Origin: Micromonospora sp. WMMD1120
Lineage (GTDB): Bacteria; Actinomycetota; Actinomycetes; Mycobacteriales; Micromonosporaceae
Assembly: GCF_029626235.1 (NCBI RefSeq)
Contig: NZ_JARUBO010000005.1
Span: forward strand, 4,746,001-4,810,000
Direction: 5' to 3'
Length of the DNA: 64,000 bases
Each line of letters begins with the position of its first letter. Position 1 is the first letter of the stretch. The translations under genes were made by a program, and so were the position numbers. The notes below the pieces were generated by a model. It worked only from the letters and a program-made list of their open reading frames with translations. It made no database searches and was not told the DNA's origin. Shown one piece after another: positions 1-8,405 of this stretch.

Positions 1-2
1 AG

Positions 3-2492
3 CGGTTCCGCACGTTCCAGTTGGCTCGTCGGCTGATCGGTTTGTCCGCCCGCGACGGCCTGGCGCTGGTCCTCGACGACCTGCACTGGGCGGACGCCTC
101 CTCCACCGGCCTGATCGCCCACCTGCTGCGATATCCGGTGCCCGCCCCGCTGCTGCTCGTGCTCGTCTACCGGCCGCGGCAGATGGCGACCCCGATGCCG
201 TTCGGCCCGCCGGACCCCGGTGACCAGGCGGCGGCACACGAACGGATCGAACTCGACCCGCTGAGCCTGGCCGAGGTCGCGCCGCTGCATCCCCACCTCG
301 ACCAGGCGGAGCTGCGCGCCCGGTACGACGTGACCGGCGGCAACCCCGGTTACCTGGCAGCCCTGCCGGGTGGCCCGGGGGCGGGCGGCGCCGACTGGAT
401 CCGGGGCACGCCGGGCGGCCTGCTCTCCGACGCCGTGGTGGCCGTGCTGCGCCGCGAGTGGGCCAACCTGCCGTCGGTCGAGTTGGCCTGCCTGCGGGCC
501 GGGGCGATCGTCGACGCGCCGTTCGCCGTGGACCTGCTCGCCGCCGTCGCGCAGCTCCCGACGGCACGCGCCGTCGAGGCCGGGTGGCGACTGGCCCGAC
601 TCGATCTGATCCGGCGGGTGCCGGGCACCGCCCGGTTCGCCTTCCGGCACCCGGTGCTGCGGCTGGCGGTCGTGCAGGACACCGACCCCGCGTGGCGGGC
701 CGAGGCGTCCGCGCGGGCCCTCACCGCGCTGGTCGAGATGGGCGCGCCCGCCACCGACCAGGCCCGCTACGCCGAGCGTCTGCTGGCCGTGCCGCACGGC
801 CGCTGGGCGGAACGCTGCGTCGACGTGCTCTGTCGGGCCGCGCAGGAGATCCGCCGCGAGACACCGGAGCTGGCGATCCGCTGGCTGCGGTTGGCGCTGC
901 GGGTGCTGCGCCCGCCGTCCGGCTCGGCGCAGCGGCGCCGGGACGTGGCGCTCGCGCTCGCGCAGATCACCGGGGAGGCCGGCGACCTGGCCGAGAGCAG
1001 AGCCCTGCTCCAGGAGATCGTGCCGCTGTTCCCCACCGACCCACCGGGACGACGGGCCCAGGCGGTCGCCCTCTGGGCACGCGTGGAACGGCTGCTCGGC
1101 AACTACCCCGAAGCGGTCGCGATCGGAAGGCGTGAGCTGGCCGCCCTGCCGGCCGACAGCACGCCCGGCGTCGGCTACCGCCTCGCCACCGAGATCGGCG
1201 TCGCCGGCATCCTGGCCGGCCGTCCCATCGTCGGTCTGCCGGACGCGCTCGCCGGCGATCCCGGCGGCTCCGCCGCCGACCGGGCCGGCCTGCTGGCGGT
1301 GCGCAGCCTGGCCGCCGCTCACGACGGCGCGCTCGCTGACGCCCGGGATCTCGTCGACGCCGGCGCCCGGATCGTCGACGCGTTGCCGGACCGGGACGTG
1401 CGCGACCACCCCGACTGCCTCACCGCGCTCGGCCTGACCGAGCTGTACGTCGAACGTCAGGCCGACGCGGTGCGCCACCTCGACCGCGGGCTGACGCTCG
1501 TCCGCGCCGCGCACCGCGACGACGGGCTGTGCCAGCTCCTGCTCGCGCGGGCCCAGGTCGCCTACCACGGCGGTCAGCTCACCACCGCCATCACGCTGGC
1601 CACCGAGGCGGGCATCGTGGCACGGCGTATCGGCAGCCACCACCTGCTGAGCTTCGCCCTGGCGTTCGAGGCGGAGGCGACGGCCTGGCGGGGTGGCCCC
1701 CGTGACGACGAACGGGCGGTGGCCCTGGCCCGCAGCGCCGTCGCGATCACCACCGACCTCGCCACCTGGTGTGGCCGTACCGGAGCGTTGGCGCTGGCGA
1801 CCGCGGCCCTGCTCTCCGGTGATCCGGCCACCTGCGCCGAGCTGGTGCGCTCGGCCGGCGGCGACGACCGGCTGAGCCGCCTGCAGACCACCCTCCGGCC
1901 GATGTGGTTCGAGCTGCTCAGCTCCGCCGCGCTCGCCGCCGGTCAGTTGACCGAGGCCGAACGGCAGGCGCGGCGGGCCATGGCCGGGGCGGACCAGGTC
2001 GGCCTACCCGGGCAGCGCGGCTTCGCCGAGTCGGCGTACGCCGAGGTGCTGCTCGCCCGCGGTGAGGCCCCGACGGCGCTGCGGCACCTGGAGACGGCGG
2101 CCGACCTGTTCCGCGCCGGCGGGATGGCGCTGCGGCGCAGCCTCGTGCTGGCCTCCCTGGCGCGGGCCGCCGAAGCCACCGACCAGGCCGGACGGGCGGC
2201 ACGGGCCCGCCGTCAGGCCCTGGAGTTGGCCGGGTGGTGCGGGACGGAGCGGGTGGCGCTGCGACTGGCCCGCCCGGTCGGCACGGGTGAGGTGGCCGCC
2301 CTGACCGACCGGGAATGGCACATCGCCCGCCTGGCGGCCACCGGGGCCACCAGTCGACTGATCGGGCGGCAGCTCAGCATCAGCCCCCGCACGGTCGAGG
2401 CGCACCTGACCCGGATCTACCGCAAGGCCGGCGTGGCCTCCCGGTCCGGTCTGGTCGCCTGGGTCGCCCGGCTCGATGACACCGATCGGTGA
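3..2492 (+). CDS. LAL-type LuxR transcriptional regulator, 5' end outside the window
   Basis: Large ATP-binding LuxR-family (LAL) regulator. The reading frame is open from base 3 with no convincing start, and the protein opens almost directly on a Walker-B-like segment (LVLDDLHWAD near residue 20). The Walker A loop and the true N-terminus therefore lie upstream of the window. The middle is long, Ala/Leu-rich and helical (TPR/MalT-like). The last 65 or so residues are a LuxR/GerE helix-turn-helix (ALTDREWHIARLAATGATSR, then ISPRTVEAHLTRIYRKAG). LAL proteins commonly act as pathway-specific activators in actinomycetes. Its position immediately before the RiPP genes on the same strand makes it a candidate cluster regulator, but that is inference. 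Family assignment is firm, target unknown. Confidence 0.9.
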   Translation, partial: RFRTFQLARRLIGLSARDGLALVLDDLHWADASSTGLIAHLLRYPVPAPLLLVLVYRPRQMATPMPFGPPDPGDQAAAHERIELDPLSLAEVAPLHPHLDQAELRARYDVTGGNPGYLAALPGGPGAGGADWIRGTPGGLLSDAVVAVLRREWANLPSVELACLRAGAIVDAPFAVDLLAAVAQLPTARAVEAGWRLARLDLIRRVPGTARFAFRHPVLRLAVVQDTDPAWRAEASARALTALVEMGAPATDQARYAERLLAVPHGRWAERCVDVLCRAAQEIRRETPELAIRWLRLALRVLRPPSGSAQRRRDVALALAQITGEAGDLAESRALLQEIVPLFPTDPPGRRAQAVALWARVERLLGNYPEAVAIGRRELAALPADSTPGVGYRLATEIGVAGILAGRPIVGLPDALAGDPGGSAADRAGLLAVRSLAAAHDGALADARDLVDAGARIVDALPDRDVRDHPDCLTALGLTELYVERQADAVRHLDRGLTLVRAAHRDDGLCQLLLARAQVAYHGGQLTTAITLATEAGIVARRIGSHHLLSFALAFEAEATAWRGGPRDDERAVALARSAVAITTDLATWCGRTGALALATAALLSGDPATCAELVRSAGGDDRLSRLQTTLRPMWFELLSSAALAAGQLTEAERQARRAMAGADQVGLPGQRGFAESAYAEVLLARGEAPTALRHLETAADLFRAGGMALRRSLVLASLARAAEATDQAGRAARARRQALELAGWCGTERVALRLARPVGTGEVAALTDREWHIARLAATGATSRLIGRQLSISPRTVEAHLTRIYRKAGVASRSGLVAWVARLDDTDR

Positions 2493-2643
2493 CGTCGTTC
2501 CGGGCCGGATGACGCCGTCGCGTGCAACGCCGACGGGCCGGGCAGCACCAGGCCGCGCCGCCCCCGGCCCGGCCCGACAGTCGCTCACATACTCGACTGC
2601 ATCGGGCACGATCCCCGTGCGCCGGTGGTGGATGGAGGACGAC

Positions 2644-3660
2644 ATGCTGGGCAAGAGATCCGCCAGGAGCCCCGGTGCCCCAGCCGTGCCGGTGCCCCTC
2701 GTCGCCGCCGCGATGACGCTGCTCGTGCTGGCCGGCTGCGGTGGTGGGCCGGTCGACGCCGCCACCCCGGCGCCCGCCGGTTCGGCCACGTTCGGTCGGG
2801 AGCGCGCCGCGCTGGTGCTCACCGCCTTCGACCAGGCGGACTCGGCCGCCTCGGTGGCCGGCGACGTCGAGGCGTTGCGGACGCAGGAGGTGTCGCCCTC
2901 GCTGGACCTCAGCATCGCGGCGATCCGTCGCGCCGCCTACAACCAGCGTCCGCAACCGTCGTTCCAGCACATCAACCCGGCCTTCGCGGTGCCACCCGGC
3001 GACCCGTCCTGCTTCCTCGCCACGGCCACCCTCCGGCTGGCCGGCTCGGAGTTGGCGCCCACCGACGTCAGCCAGTTCGTGCGCGGCGACGACGGCCAGT
3101 GGAAGCTCAGCCACAACGTCCAGGTCACCCAACCCGCGCTGGTGGTCGCCCGCAGCATCGACGGCCGGCCCGCCACGCAGGGCGCGACGGCGGTGGACGA
3201 GACCACCGGCCGGGCGCTCGCCGCCGAGGTCTTCGCCCGCAGCATCGGTTCCACGACCGGCAACAGATCCCTGGTCGCGTCGAGCCCGCTGCTGGACGGA
3301 CAGTTCGCCGGTGGGTGGGAGGTCTACGGGCAGCAGCTCGCCGGGGTCGGCGCGAAGGTCGAGCGGGCCATGGACCGGGCCGAGTGGTCGGACTGCGCGG
3401 TCGCGGCGCCGGCCGGCACGCTGACCTTCCTGACGATCCACGCCACCGACACGCTGCGCCCGGCGCCCGGCGGTCCGGCCACCGTGCGCATGGTGCCGCA
3501 GAGCCCCGACCTGATCGCCACCGGCCACCGCACGGCGATCAGCGGTACGTCGATCCGGGTGACCCGGGTGGAGACGTTCCTGCTGCTCGTACCGGCACAG
3601 GGCACCGGCGCGACGGTGCTCGGGCTCAACGACACCGCGCTGAGCGTCACCACCGGGTGA
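2644..3660 (+). CDS. Predicted secreted lipoprotein, unknown function
   Basis: Protein of 338 residues that I do not recognise as a named family. The N-terminus has a few basic residues, a hydrophobic stretch (VPLVAAAMTLLVLAGC) and a lipobox LAGC with Cys near residue 30, so it should be lipidated and anchored outside the membrane. The ATG at 2644 was chosen because GGAGG at 2634-2638 sits 5 nt upstream; an in-frame ATG at 2632 lacks this. The mature part is about 300 residues with no membrane segment and no catalytic motif I can name. It follows the LuxR regulator by about 150 bp and precedes the cyclodehydratase gene by about 165 bp, so membership of the RiPP cluster is possible but not shown. 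Confidence 0.8.
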   Translation: MLGKRSARSPGAPAVPVPLVAAAMTLLVLAGCGGGPVDAATPAPAGSATFGRERAALVLTAFDQADSAASVAGDVEALRTQEVSPSLDLSIAAIRRAAYNQRPQPSFQHINPAFAVPPGDPSCFLATATLRLAGSELAPTDVSQFVRGDDGQWKLSHNVQVTQPALVVARSIDGRPATQGATAVDETTGRALAAEVFARSIGSTTGNRSLVASSPLLDGQFAGGWEVYGQQLAGVGAKVERAMDRAEWSDCAVAAPAGTLTFLTIHATDTLRPAPGGPATVRMVPQSPDLIATGHRTAISGTSIRVTRVETFLLLVPAQGTGATVLGLNDTALSVTTG

Positions 3661-3826
3661 CCGTGCACCGGGCGTACGGCGGCGTCGCCGCCCGACCGCG
3701 CACCGCCCGTCAGGCGTCACCGCCGGCGGCAGAAACCGGTGGCATCACTCGGATCGGACGCCCGCTACCGCGACGATGGCAGCAGCCGTGCTCGCGCGGT
3801 CCGGCCCACCAGGCTCGGGAGGAACC

Positions 3827-6097
3827 ATGTGGCGTCCGCGCTTCCGATCGGACTACCTGCCGGTACGGCTGCCGGACGGTCCGCTGGTGGTGCTGGGGGA
3901 GACCCGCAGTCTGCTCATCGACGATCCGGTCGCCGCCGACCTGGCCGACCACCTCGACGGCAGCACGCCGTTGGCGGACGTGGTCAGCCGGCTGGCGACC
4001 CGGCACCCGGTCGCCGCCGTCGCCGCCGCACTCGCCCGACTGCGCGACCACGACCTGCTGGTATCCGGCGCGGCGACAACGTCGCACGCGGAGGCCGCCG
4101 GCTGGGACGCCCGGGGCGTCCCGCCCGAGGCCGCGCAGCGGTGGCTGACCGAGGGCACCGTCACCATCGTGGACCTCGGCGCGCCCCGGGCGACGGAGAC
4201 CGCCGACGCGCTGCGTGCCCTCGGGGTCGCCGTCACGCTGGTGGGACCGGAGGACGACGCCCCCGGCACGAGTCAGGTGCTGGTGCTGCCGTCGTCGATG
4301 ACCGACCCCCGGCTGGCGCTGGTCAACGAGCGTCACCTGGCCGCCGGTCGCCAGTGGACGTTGGCCCGGCCGCACGGCAACGTGGTCTTCCTCGGCCCAC
4401 ACCTGGTCCCCGGCAGCACCGGCTGCTGGGCCTGCCTGCGTCAACGCTGGCAGGAGAACGAGCAGGTCAACGCCTTCCTGGACGGGCAGGACCTGGGCCG
4501 CCCGCTACCCGAACCCGGTCGTGCGGCGGTGCCCGGACCGGCCACCATGGTCGCCGGGCTGCTCGCCACCGAGCTTGCCGTGCTCGCCGTCCGGGGCACG
4601 TCACCCCGCCTCACCGGCCGGATGGTCGCCGTGGACACCCGGGACCTGAGCACGGAGACCCACCGGTTGGTACGCCAGCCGCAGTGCCCCGCGTGCGGCG
4701 ACCCGGACCTGATTCGCAAGGCCGAGCCGCGGATCGACCTGCCACCCGGCGGCGCCGAGCCCAGCCGGGCCGGCGACTCCCGCACCCGGGAACCGGCCGA
4801 GGCGTACGCCGCGCTCGCCCACCACGTCAGCCGCTACCTGGGCGTGGTGAGCCGGCTGACCCCGCTGGAGGCGACCGACAACGGCGTCACCCACACCTAC
4901 TCGGCCGGGCACAACTTCGCCCAGCCCCGCCAACTCGCCGGGTTGCGTCGCAACCTGCGCGGGCAGAGCGGCGGCAAGGGCCGCACCGACCTGCAGGCCC
5001 GGATGAGCGCGCTCGGGGAGGCCGTGGAGCGTTACTGCGGGGTGTGGCGTGGCGACCGCCCGGTGCACCGGGCGAGCTACCGGCAGCTCGGTCCGGACCG
5101 CGCCGTACACCTGCGGGATCTGCTGCTGTTCTCGCCACGCCAGTACGCCGACCGGGACCGGCTCAACGCCGACCTGGGTCACCTGCACCGGATTCCCCGC
5201 CCGCTCGGCGACGAGGTGGAGCTGGACTGGAGCACCGGTTGGTCGTTGACCCGGCGGACGCCGCGCGAGCTGCCCGCCGCGTACTGCTGGTACGGGCATC
5301 CGGAGCTGACCGGCCTCGCGGTGTGCTCGGCCGACTCCAACGGCTGCGCGGCCGGCGGCACCCTGGCCGAGGCGATCCTGCAGGGCTTCTGCGAACTCGT
5401 GGAGCGCGACAGCGTTGCCCTGTGGTGGTACCACCGGTCCCGGATGCCCGGCGTGGACCTCGGCTCGTTCGCCGACCCCTGGACCGCTGCCTGCGTCGAC
5501 CACCACGCCAACGTGCTGGGCCGGGAGCTGTGGGCTCTCGACCTGACCGCCGACCTCGGCGTGCCCACGTTCGCCGCGGTGTCCCGACGGACCGACACCC
5601 ACCCGGAGGACGTCCTGGTCGGCTTCGGCGCGCACCTGGACGCGCGGGTCGCGCTGACCCGGGCGCTCACCGAGGTGAACCAGTTCCTGCCGGCCGTGCC
5701 CGGCCCCACCTCGCCACGCCACCGGTACGGCGTCGACGACCCGGACAGCGCCCGCTGGTTCGGCACGGTGCGGGTGGCCGAACAGCAGTGGTTGACCCCC
5801 GACCCGACCCGGGCGACACGCACCGCGGCGGACCACCCACCGCTGAGCACCGGGGACATCGGCGACGACGTACGGCGGTGCGTACGGCGGGCGGAGTCGG
5901 CCGGGCTGGAGGTGATCGTCGTCGACCAGTCCCGGCCGGACGTCGACCTGTCGGTGGTGAAGGTGATCGTGCCGGGCCTGCGGCACTTCTGGCGCCGGCT
6001 CGGTCCCGGCCGGTTGTGGGACGTGCCGGCCCGACTCGGCCGGGAGCCGCTGGCCGCTGACGAGTCGTCGGCGAATCCGCTGAACGTCTTTTTCTGA
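3827..6097 (+). CDS. Fused TOMM cyclodehydratase (E1-like leader-binding domain plus YcaO)
   Basis: Predicted to convert Cys/Ser/Thr of a precursor peptide to thiazolines/oxazolines with ATP. Residues 1-320 look like the ThiF/E1-like partner protein that binds the leader, with two zinc-type CxxC pairs (C200/C203 in CWAC, C287/C290 in CPAC). Residues 360-756 are the YcaO ATPase: S394, E398 and E401 of the SxxxExxE motif; SNG at 504-506; E523 and E526 in ELVERD; and EVNQF at 616-620. The tail NPLNVFF keeps a proline near the C-terminus, as azoline-forming YcaOs often do. The ATG at 3827 has GGAGG 4 nt upstream. The SagB-type dehydrogenase follows after about 40 bp, the classic azole pairing. 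The likely substrate is the Cys-rich precursor at 14764-15126. Confidence 0.92.
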   Translation: MWRPRFRSDYLPVRLPDGPLVVLGETRSLLIDDPVAADLADHLDGSTPLADVVSRLATRHPVAAVAAALARLRDHDLLVSGAATTSHAEAAGWDARGVPPEAAQRWLTEGTVTIVDLGAPRATETADALRALGVAVTLVGPEDDAPGTSQVLVLPSSMTDPRLALVNERHLAAGRQWTLARPHGNVVFLGPHLVPGSTGCWACLRQRWQENEQVNAFLDGQDLGRPLPEPGRAAVPGPATMVAGLLATELAVLAVRGTSPRLTGRMVAVDTRDLSTETHRLVRQPQCPACGDPDLIRKAEPRIDLPPGGAEPSRAGDSRTREPAEAYAALAHHVSRYLGVVSRLTPLEATDNGVTHTYSAGHNFAQPRQLAGLRRNLRGQSGGKGRTDLQARMSALGEAVERYCGVWRGDRPVHRASYRQLGPDRAVHLRDLLLFSPRQYADRDRLNADLGHLHRIPRPLGDEVELDWSTGWSLTRRTPRELPAAYCWYGHPELTGLAVCSADSNGCAAGGTLAEAILQGFCELVERDSVALWWYHRSRMPGVDLGSFADPWTAACVDHHANVLGRELWALDLTADLGVPTFAAVSRRTDTHPEDVLVGFGAHLDARVALTRALTEVNQFLPAVPGPTSPRHRYGVDDPDSARWFGTVRVAEQQWLTPDPTRATRTAADHPPLSTGDIGDDVRRCVRRAESAGLEVIVVDQSRPDVDLSVVKVIVPGLRHFWRRLGPGRLWDVPARLGREPLAADESSANPLNVFF

Positions 6098-6138
6098 CCG
6101 GCGCTCCCGGGCGACCGGGACGCGGAAGGGATGTGGGG

Positions 6139-7599
6139 ATGACCACCGTCGGCGGTCCGCTGGTCCAGGAGGCGTACCGGCTGCGCCGCGACGCCGAGCT
6201 GCGCCTCGGCGAGGACGGCTCGCTGACCCTGCGGCAGACCCGCTTCCAGCTCACCCTGGAACGGCCCGGCATCAGCCGGAGGGCGCTGCTGTTGCAGCTC
6301 GCCGCCGACTGGGTCAGCGACGTGGAGGTCGGCCGGCTGATCAGCGGCCTGGAGGGGGAGAGCCGGGTGCTGGCCGCGCAGCTGCTGCTGCGCCGGCTGC
6401 TCGCCCACTCCTGGCTGGAGCGCCGCGTCCAGGTAGACGACCGGGCGCTGCTCGATCTGGTGCCCACCGGGCTGGGACGGGGCAGCCTGCCGGAGAGTCG
6501 TCTGCACACCCCGGGGGCGCGGCACCGGCTCTCCCGCTTCGCCACCCTGCACCACGAGCGGGGCCGGCTGGTGGCGTCGTCACCGCTGAGCACCCTCACG
6601 GTGGGCTGCGCCGACGGCGCGATCGGCGCGCTGCTGGTCGCGGCCGTGCCGGGAGTCGGCCCGGACACGGTGGCCCGCACGCTCGGCGTACGACCGGCGG
6701 TCGCCGGCCGGGTGCTCGACGAGTTGACCACCGCCCGGGTCCTGGTCAGCGATGCCGAGTTCGAGGCGGAGTGCGACGACGCGCCGCTGGCCTACTGGTC
6801 GCCGGAGGAGCTGCGGCTGCACCACCGCTCCCGGGCCGGCCGGCACGCGCTGCCGGTGGGCGGCACCTACCGGATGCGGGAGCGGTTCGCTCCGCAACCG
6901 CTGCGCCGCCCGTACGACGGGGGCCGGGCGATCGAGCTGCCGCTGCCGGATCTGGCCACGATCGCCAAGGCGGAGCCCACCTTCAGTCAGGTCGTCGCGG
7001 ACCGGCGCAGCGTACGCGAGCACGACGACGAGGCGCCGTTGCCAATGGAGCGGCTGGCCGAGTTCCTGTACCGCTCGCAGCACACCAGCGCCGTCGGCGA
7101 GGCCGGCGGGCAGGAGGTCGGCCGTCGGCCGTACCCCGGAGGGGGTGGGGTCTACGAGTTGGAGGTCTACCCGCTGGTGGCGCGGTGCGCCGGGCTGGAC
7201 CCCGGGCTCTACCACTACGACGCGGTCGGGCACCGGCTGGAGCCGGTGGCCGGCTGGGGGGCCGCGGCGGACCGCCTGCTGTCGTACGCCCGGGCGGCCG
7301 GCGCCATGCCGCGGCCGCCACAGACGGTCCTGGTGGTCACCGCCCGCGTGCAGCGGCTGATGTGGAAGTACGAAGGGATGAGCTACGCCATGATTCTCAA
7401 GGACGCGGGTGTGCTGACCCAGCAGATGTATCTCGTCGCCACCGCCATGGAGCTGGCGCCGTGCGCTCTCGGCGCCGGCGACAGCGCCGCCTTCGCCGAG
7501 CTGTCCGGGCTGGACCCGCTCGTCGAGCCGAGCGTCGCCGACTTCCTGCTCGGCTCGCGCCGGGTCGCCGGCCCGCCCGCGACGGCGGATCGGCCATGA
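6139..7599 (+). CDS. SagB-type FMN-dependent azoline dehydrogenase
   Basis: 486-residue protein predicted to oxidise thiazolines/oxazolines to aromatic thiazoles/oxazoles using FMN. The C-terminal half, from about residue 270, is a nitroreductase-like fold. It contains a Lys-Tyr pair (K410-Y411, in LMWKYEGMSYAMILKDAG) at the place where the McbC/SagB family has its catalytic Lys-Tyr, followed by the conserved CALGAGDS segment. The N-terminal 250 residues resemble the winged-helix-like extension of SagB-type proteins in actinomycete TOMM clusters. The ATG at 6139 was preferred over the GTG at 6133 because GGAAGGG lies 8 nt upstream of it. Its stop overlaps the next gene's ATG (ATGA). Confidence 0.9.
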   Translation: MTTVGGPLVQEAYRLRRDAELRLGEDGSLTLRQTRFQLTLERPGISRRALLLQLAADWVSDVEVGRLISGLEGESRVLAAQLLLRRLLAHSWLERRVQVDDRALLDLVPTGLGRGSLPESRLHTPGARHRLSRFATLHHERGRLVASSPLSTLTVGCADGAIGALLVAAVPGVGPDTVARTLGVRPAVAGRVLDELTTARVLVSDAEFEAECDDAPLAYWSPEELRLHHRSRAGRHALPVGGTYRMRERFAPQPLRRPYDGGRAIELPLPDLATIAKAEPTFSQVVADRRSVREHDDEAPLPMERLAEFLYRSQHTSAVGEAGGQEVGRRPYPGGGGVYELEVYPLVARCAGLDPGLYHYDAVGHRLEPVAGWGAAADRLLSYARAAGAMPRPPQTVLVVTARVQRLMWKYEGMSYAMILKDAGVLTQQMYLVATAMELAPCALGAGDSAAFAELSGLDPLVEPSVADFLLGSRRVAGPPATADRP

Positions 7600-8405
7600 A
7601 GTTCCGACAGCAGGCGCTGCGTCAGTTGGAGGCGCCCGAGCAGCTGGACCGGGCGGTCCGGTTGACCACGGTGCCGAACTGGCTGGCCACCGCCGCGCTG
7701 GCCATCATCGTGGTGGCAGCGGGGGTCTGGTCGGTACGCACCGTGGTGCCGCGCACCGTCGAGGCGGCCGGGGTGTTGATCCACTCCAACGGGATCTCCG
7801 CCCTCGACGCGATCGACAGCGGTCAGGTCACCAAGGTCTGGGCCGCGCCACACCAGCGGGTGACGAAGGGCACCCCGCTCTACAGCCTGCGCGGCGAGGA
7901 CGGCAGGGTGCGGGTGGAGAACGCGCCGGGCGACGCGTACGTGGTGGTCTGGCTGGTGTCGGAGGGGGAGATCGTCACCCCCGGCACGCACCTGGCCGAC
8001 CTGGAACGCCTCGACACCGCCGGGGACGCGTTGCAGGCCGTCGTCTACGCGCCCGCCGTCGCCGCGCCGCTGCTGCAACCCGGGGTGCCCGTCGAGGTGG
8101 CGGCCGCCGCGGCGCCCCGCAACGTGTTCGGCACCCTGGCCGGGCAGGTGGCCACCGTCGGCGCGTTCCCGGAGACCGAAGCCTCGCTGCGCGCCTTCCT
8201 GGGCACCGGGCCGGACGTCCGGCGGCTGCTCGCCCACGGCAGCGTGATCCGGGTGACCGTCGCCCTGGAACCCGACCCGGCCGCGCCGGGCGGCCTGCGC
8301 TGGACGAAGGCCCCGCCGCCGTTCCAGCTCAACTCGGCCAGCGAGGTCACCGCCTGGTTCACTGTGGACCGGGAACACCCGATCGACTGGTTGCTGCGGC
8401 GATGA
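7596..8405 (+). CDS. NHLM-type bacteriocin secretion protein (membrane-fusion-like)
   Basis: 269-residue single-pass membrane protein. The N-terminal 30 residues are cytosolic, then comes one transmembrane helix (LATAALAIIVVAAGVWSV, about residues 28-46), then a beta-rich extracellular domain with lipoyl/biotinyl-like half motifs (SGQVTKVWAAPHQRVTKGTPL). It resembles the HlyD-like adaptor that accompanies NHLM bacteriocin exporters, here without a long coiled coil, as expected in a monoderm. It should work with the two ABC proteins encoded directly downstream to export the mature peptides. Both junctions are 4-bp ATGA overlaps, implying translational coupling with the SagB-type dehydrogenase and the C39 transporter. 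Confidence 0.82.
   Translation: MKFRQQALRQLEAPEQLDRAVRLTTVPNWLATAALAIIVVAAGVWSVRTVVPRTVEAAGVLIHSNGISALDAIDSGQVTKVWAAPHQRVTKGTPLYSLRGEDGRVRVENAPGDAYVVVWLVSEGEIVTPGTHLADLERLDTAGDALQAVVYAPAVAAPLLQPGVPVEVAAAAAPRNVFGTLAGQVATVGAFPETEASLRAFLGTGPDVRRLLAHGSVIRVTVALEPDPAAPGGLRWTKAPPPFQLNSASEVTAWFTVDREHPIDWLLRR

Noticed and set aside
3678..3692. Terminator between the lipoprotein and cyclodehydratase genes
   Set aside because: Only a 6-bp GC stem with a 3-nt loop, common by chance in such GC-rich DNA.
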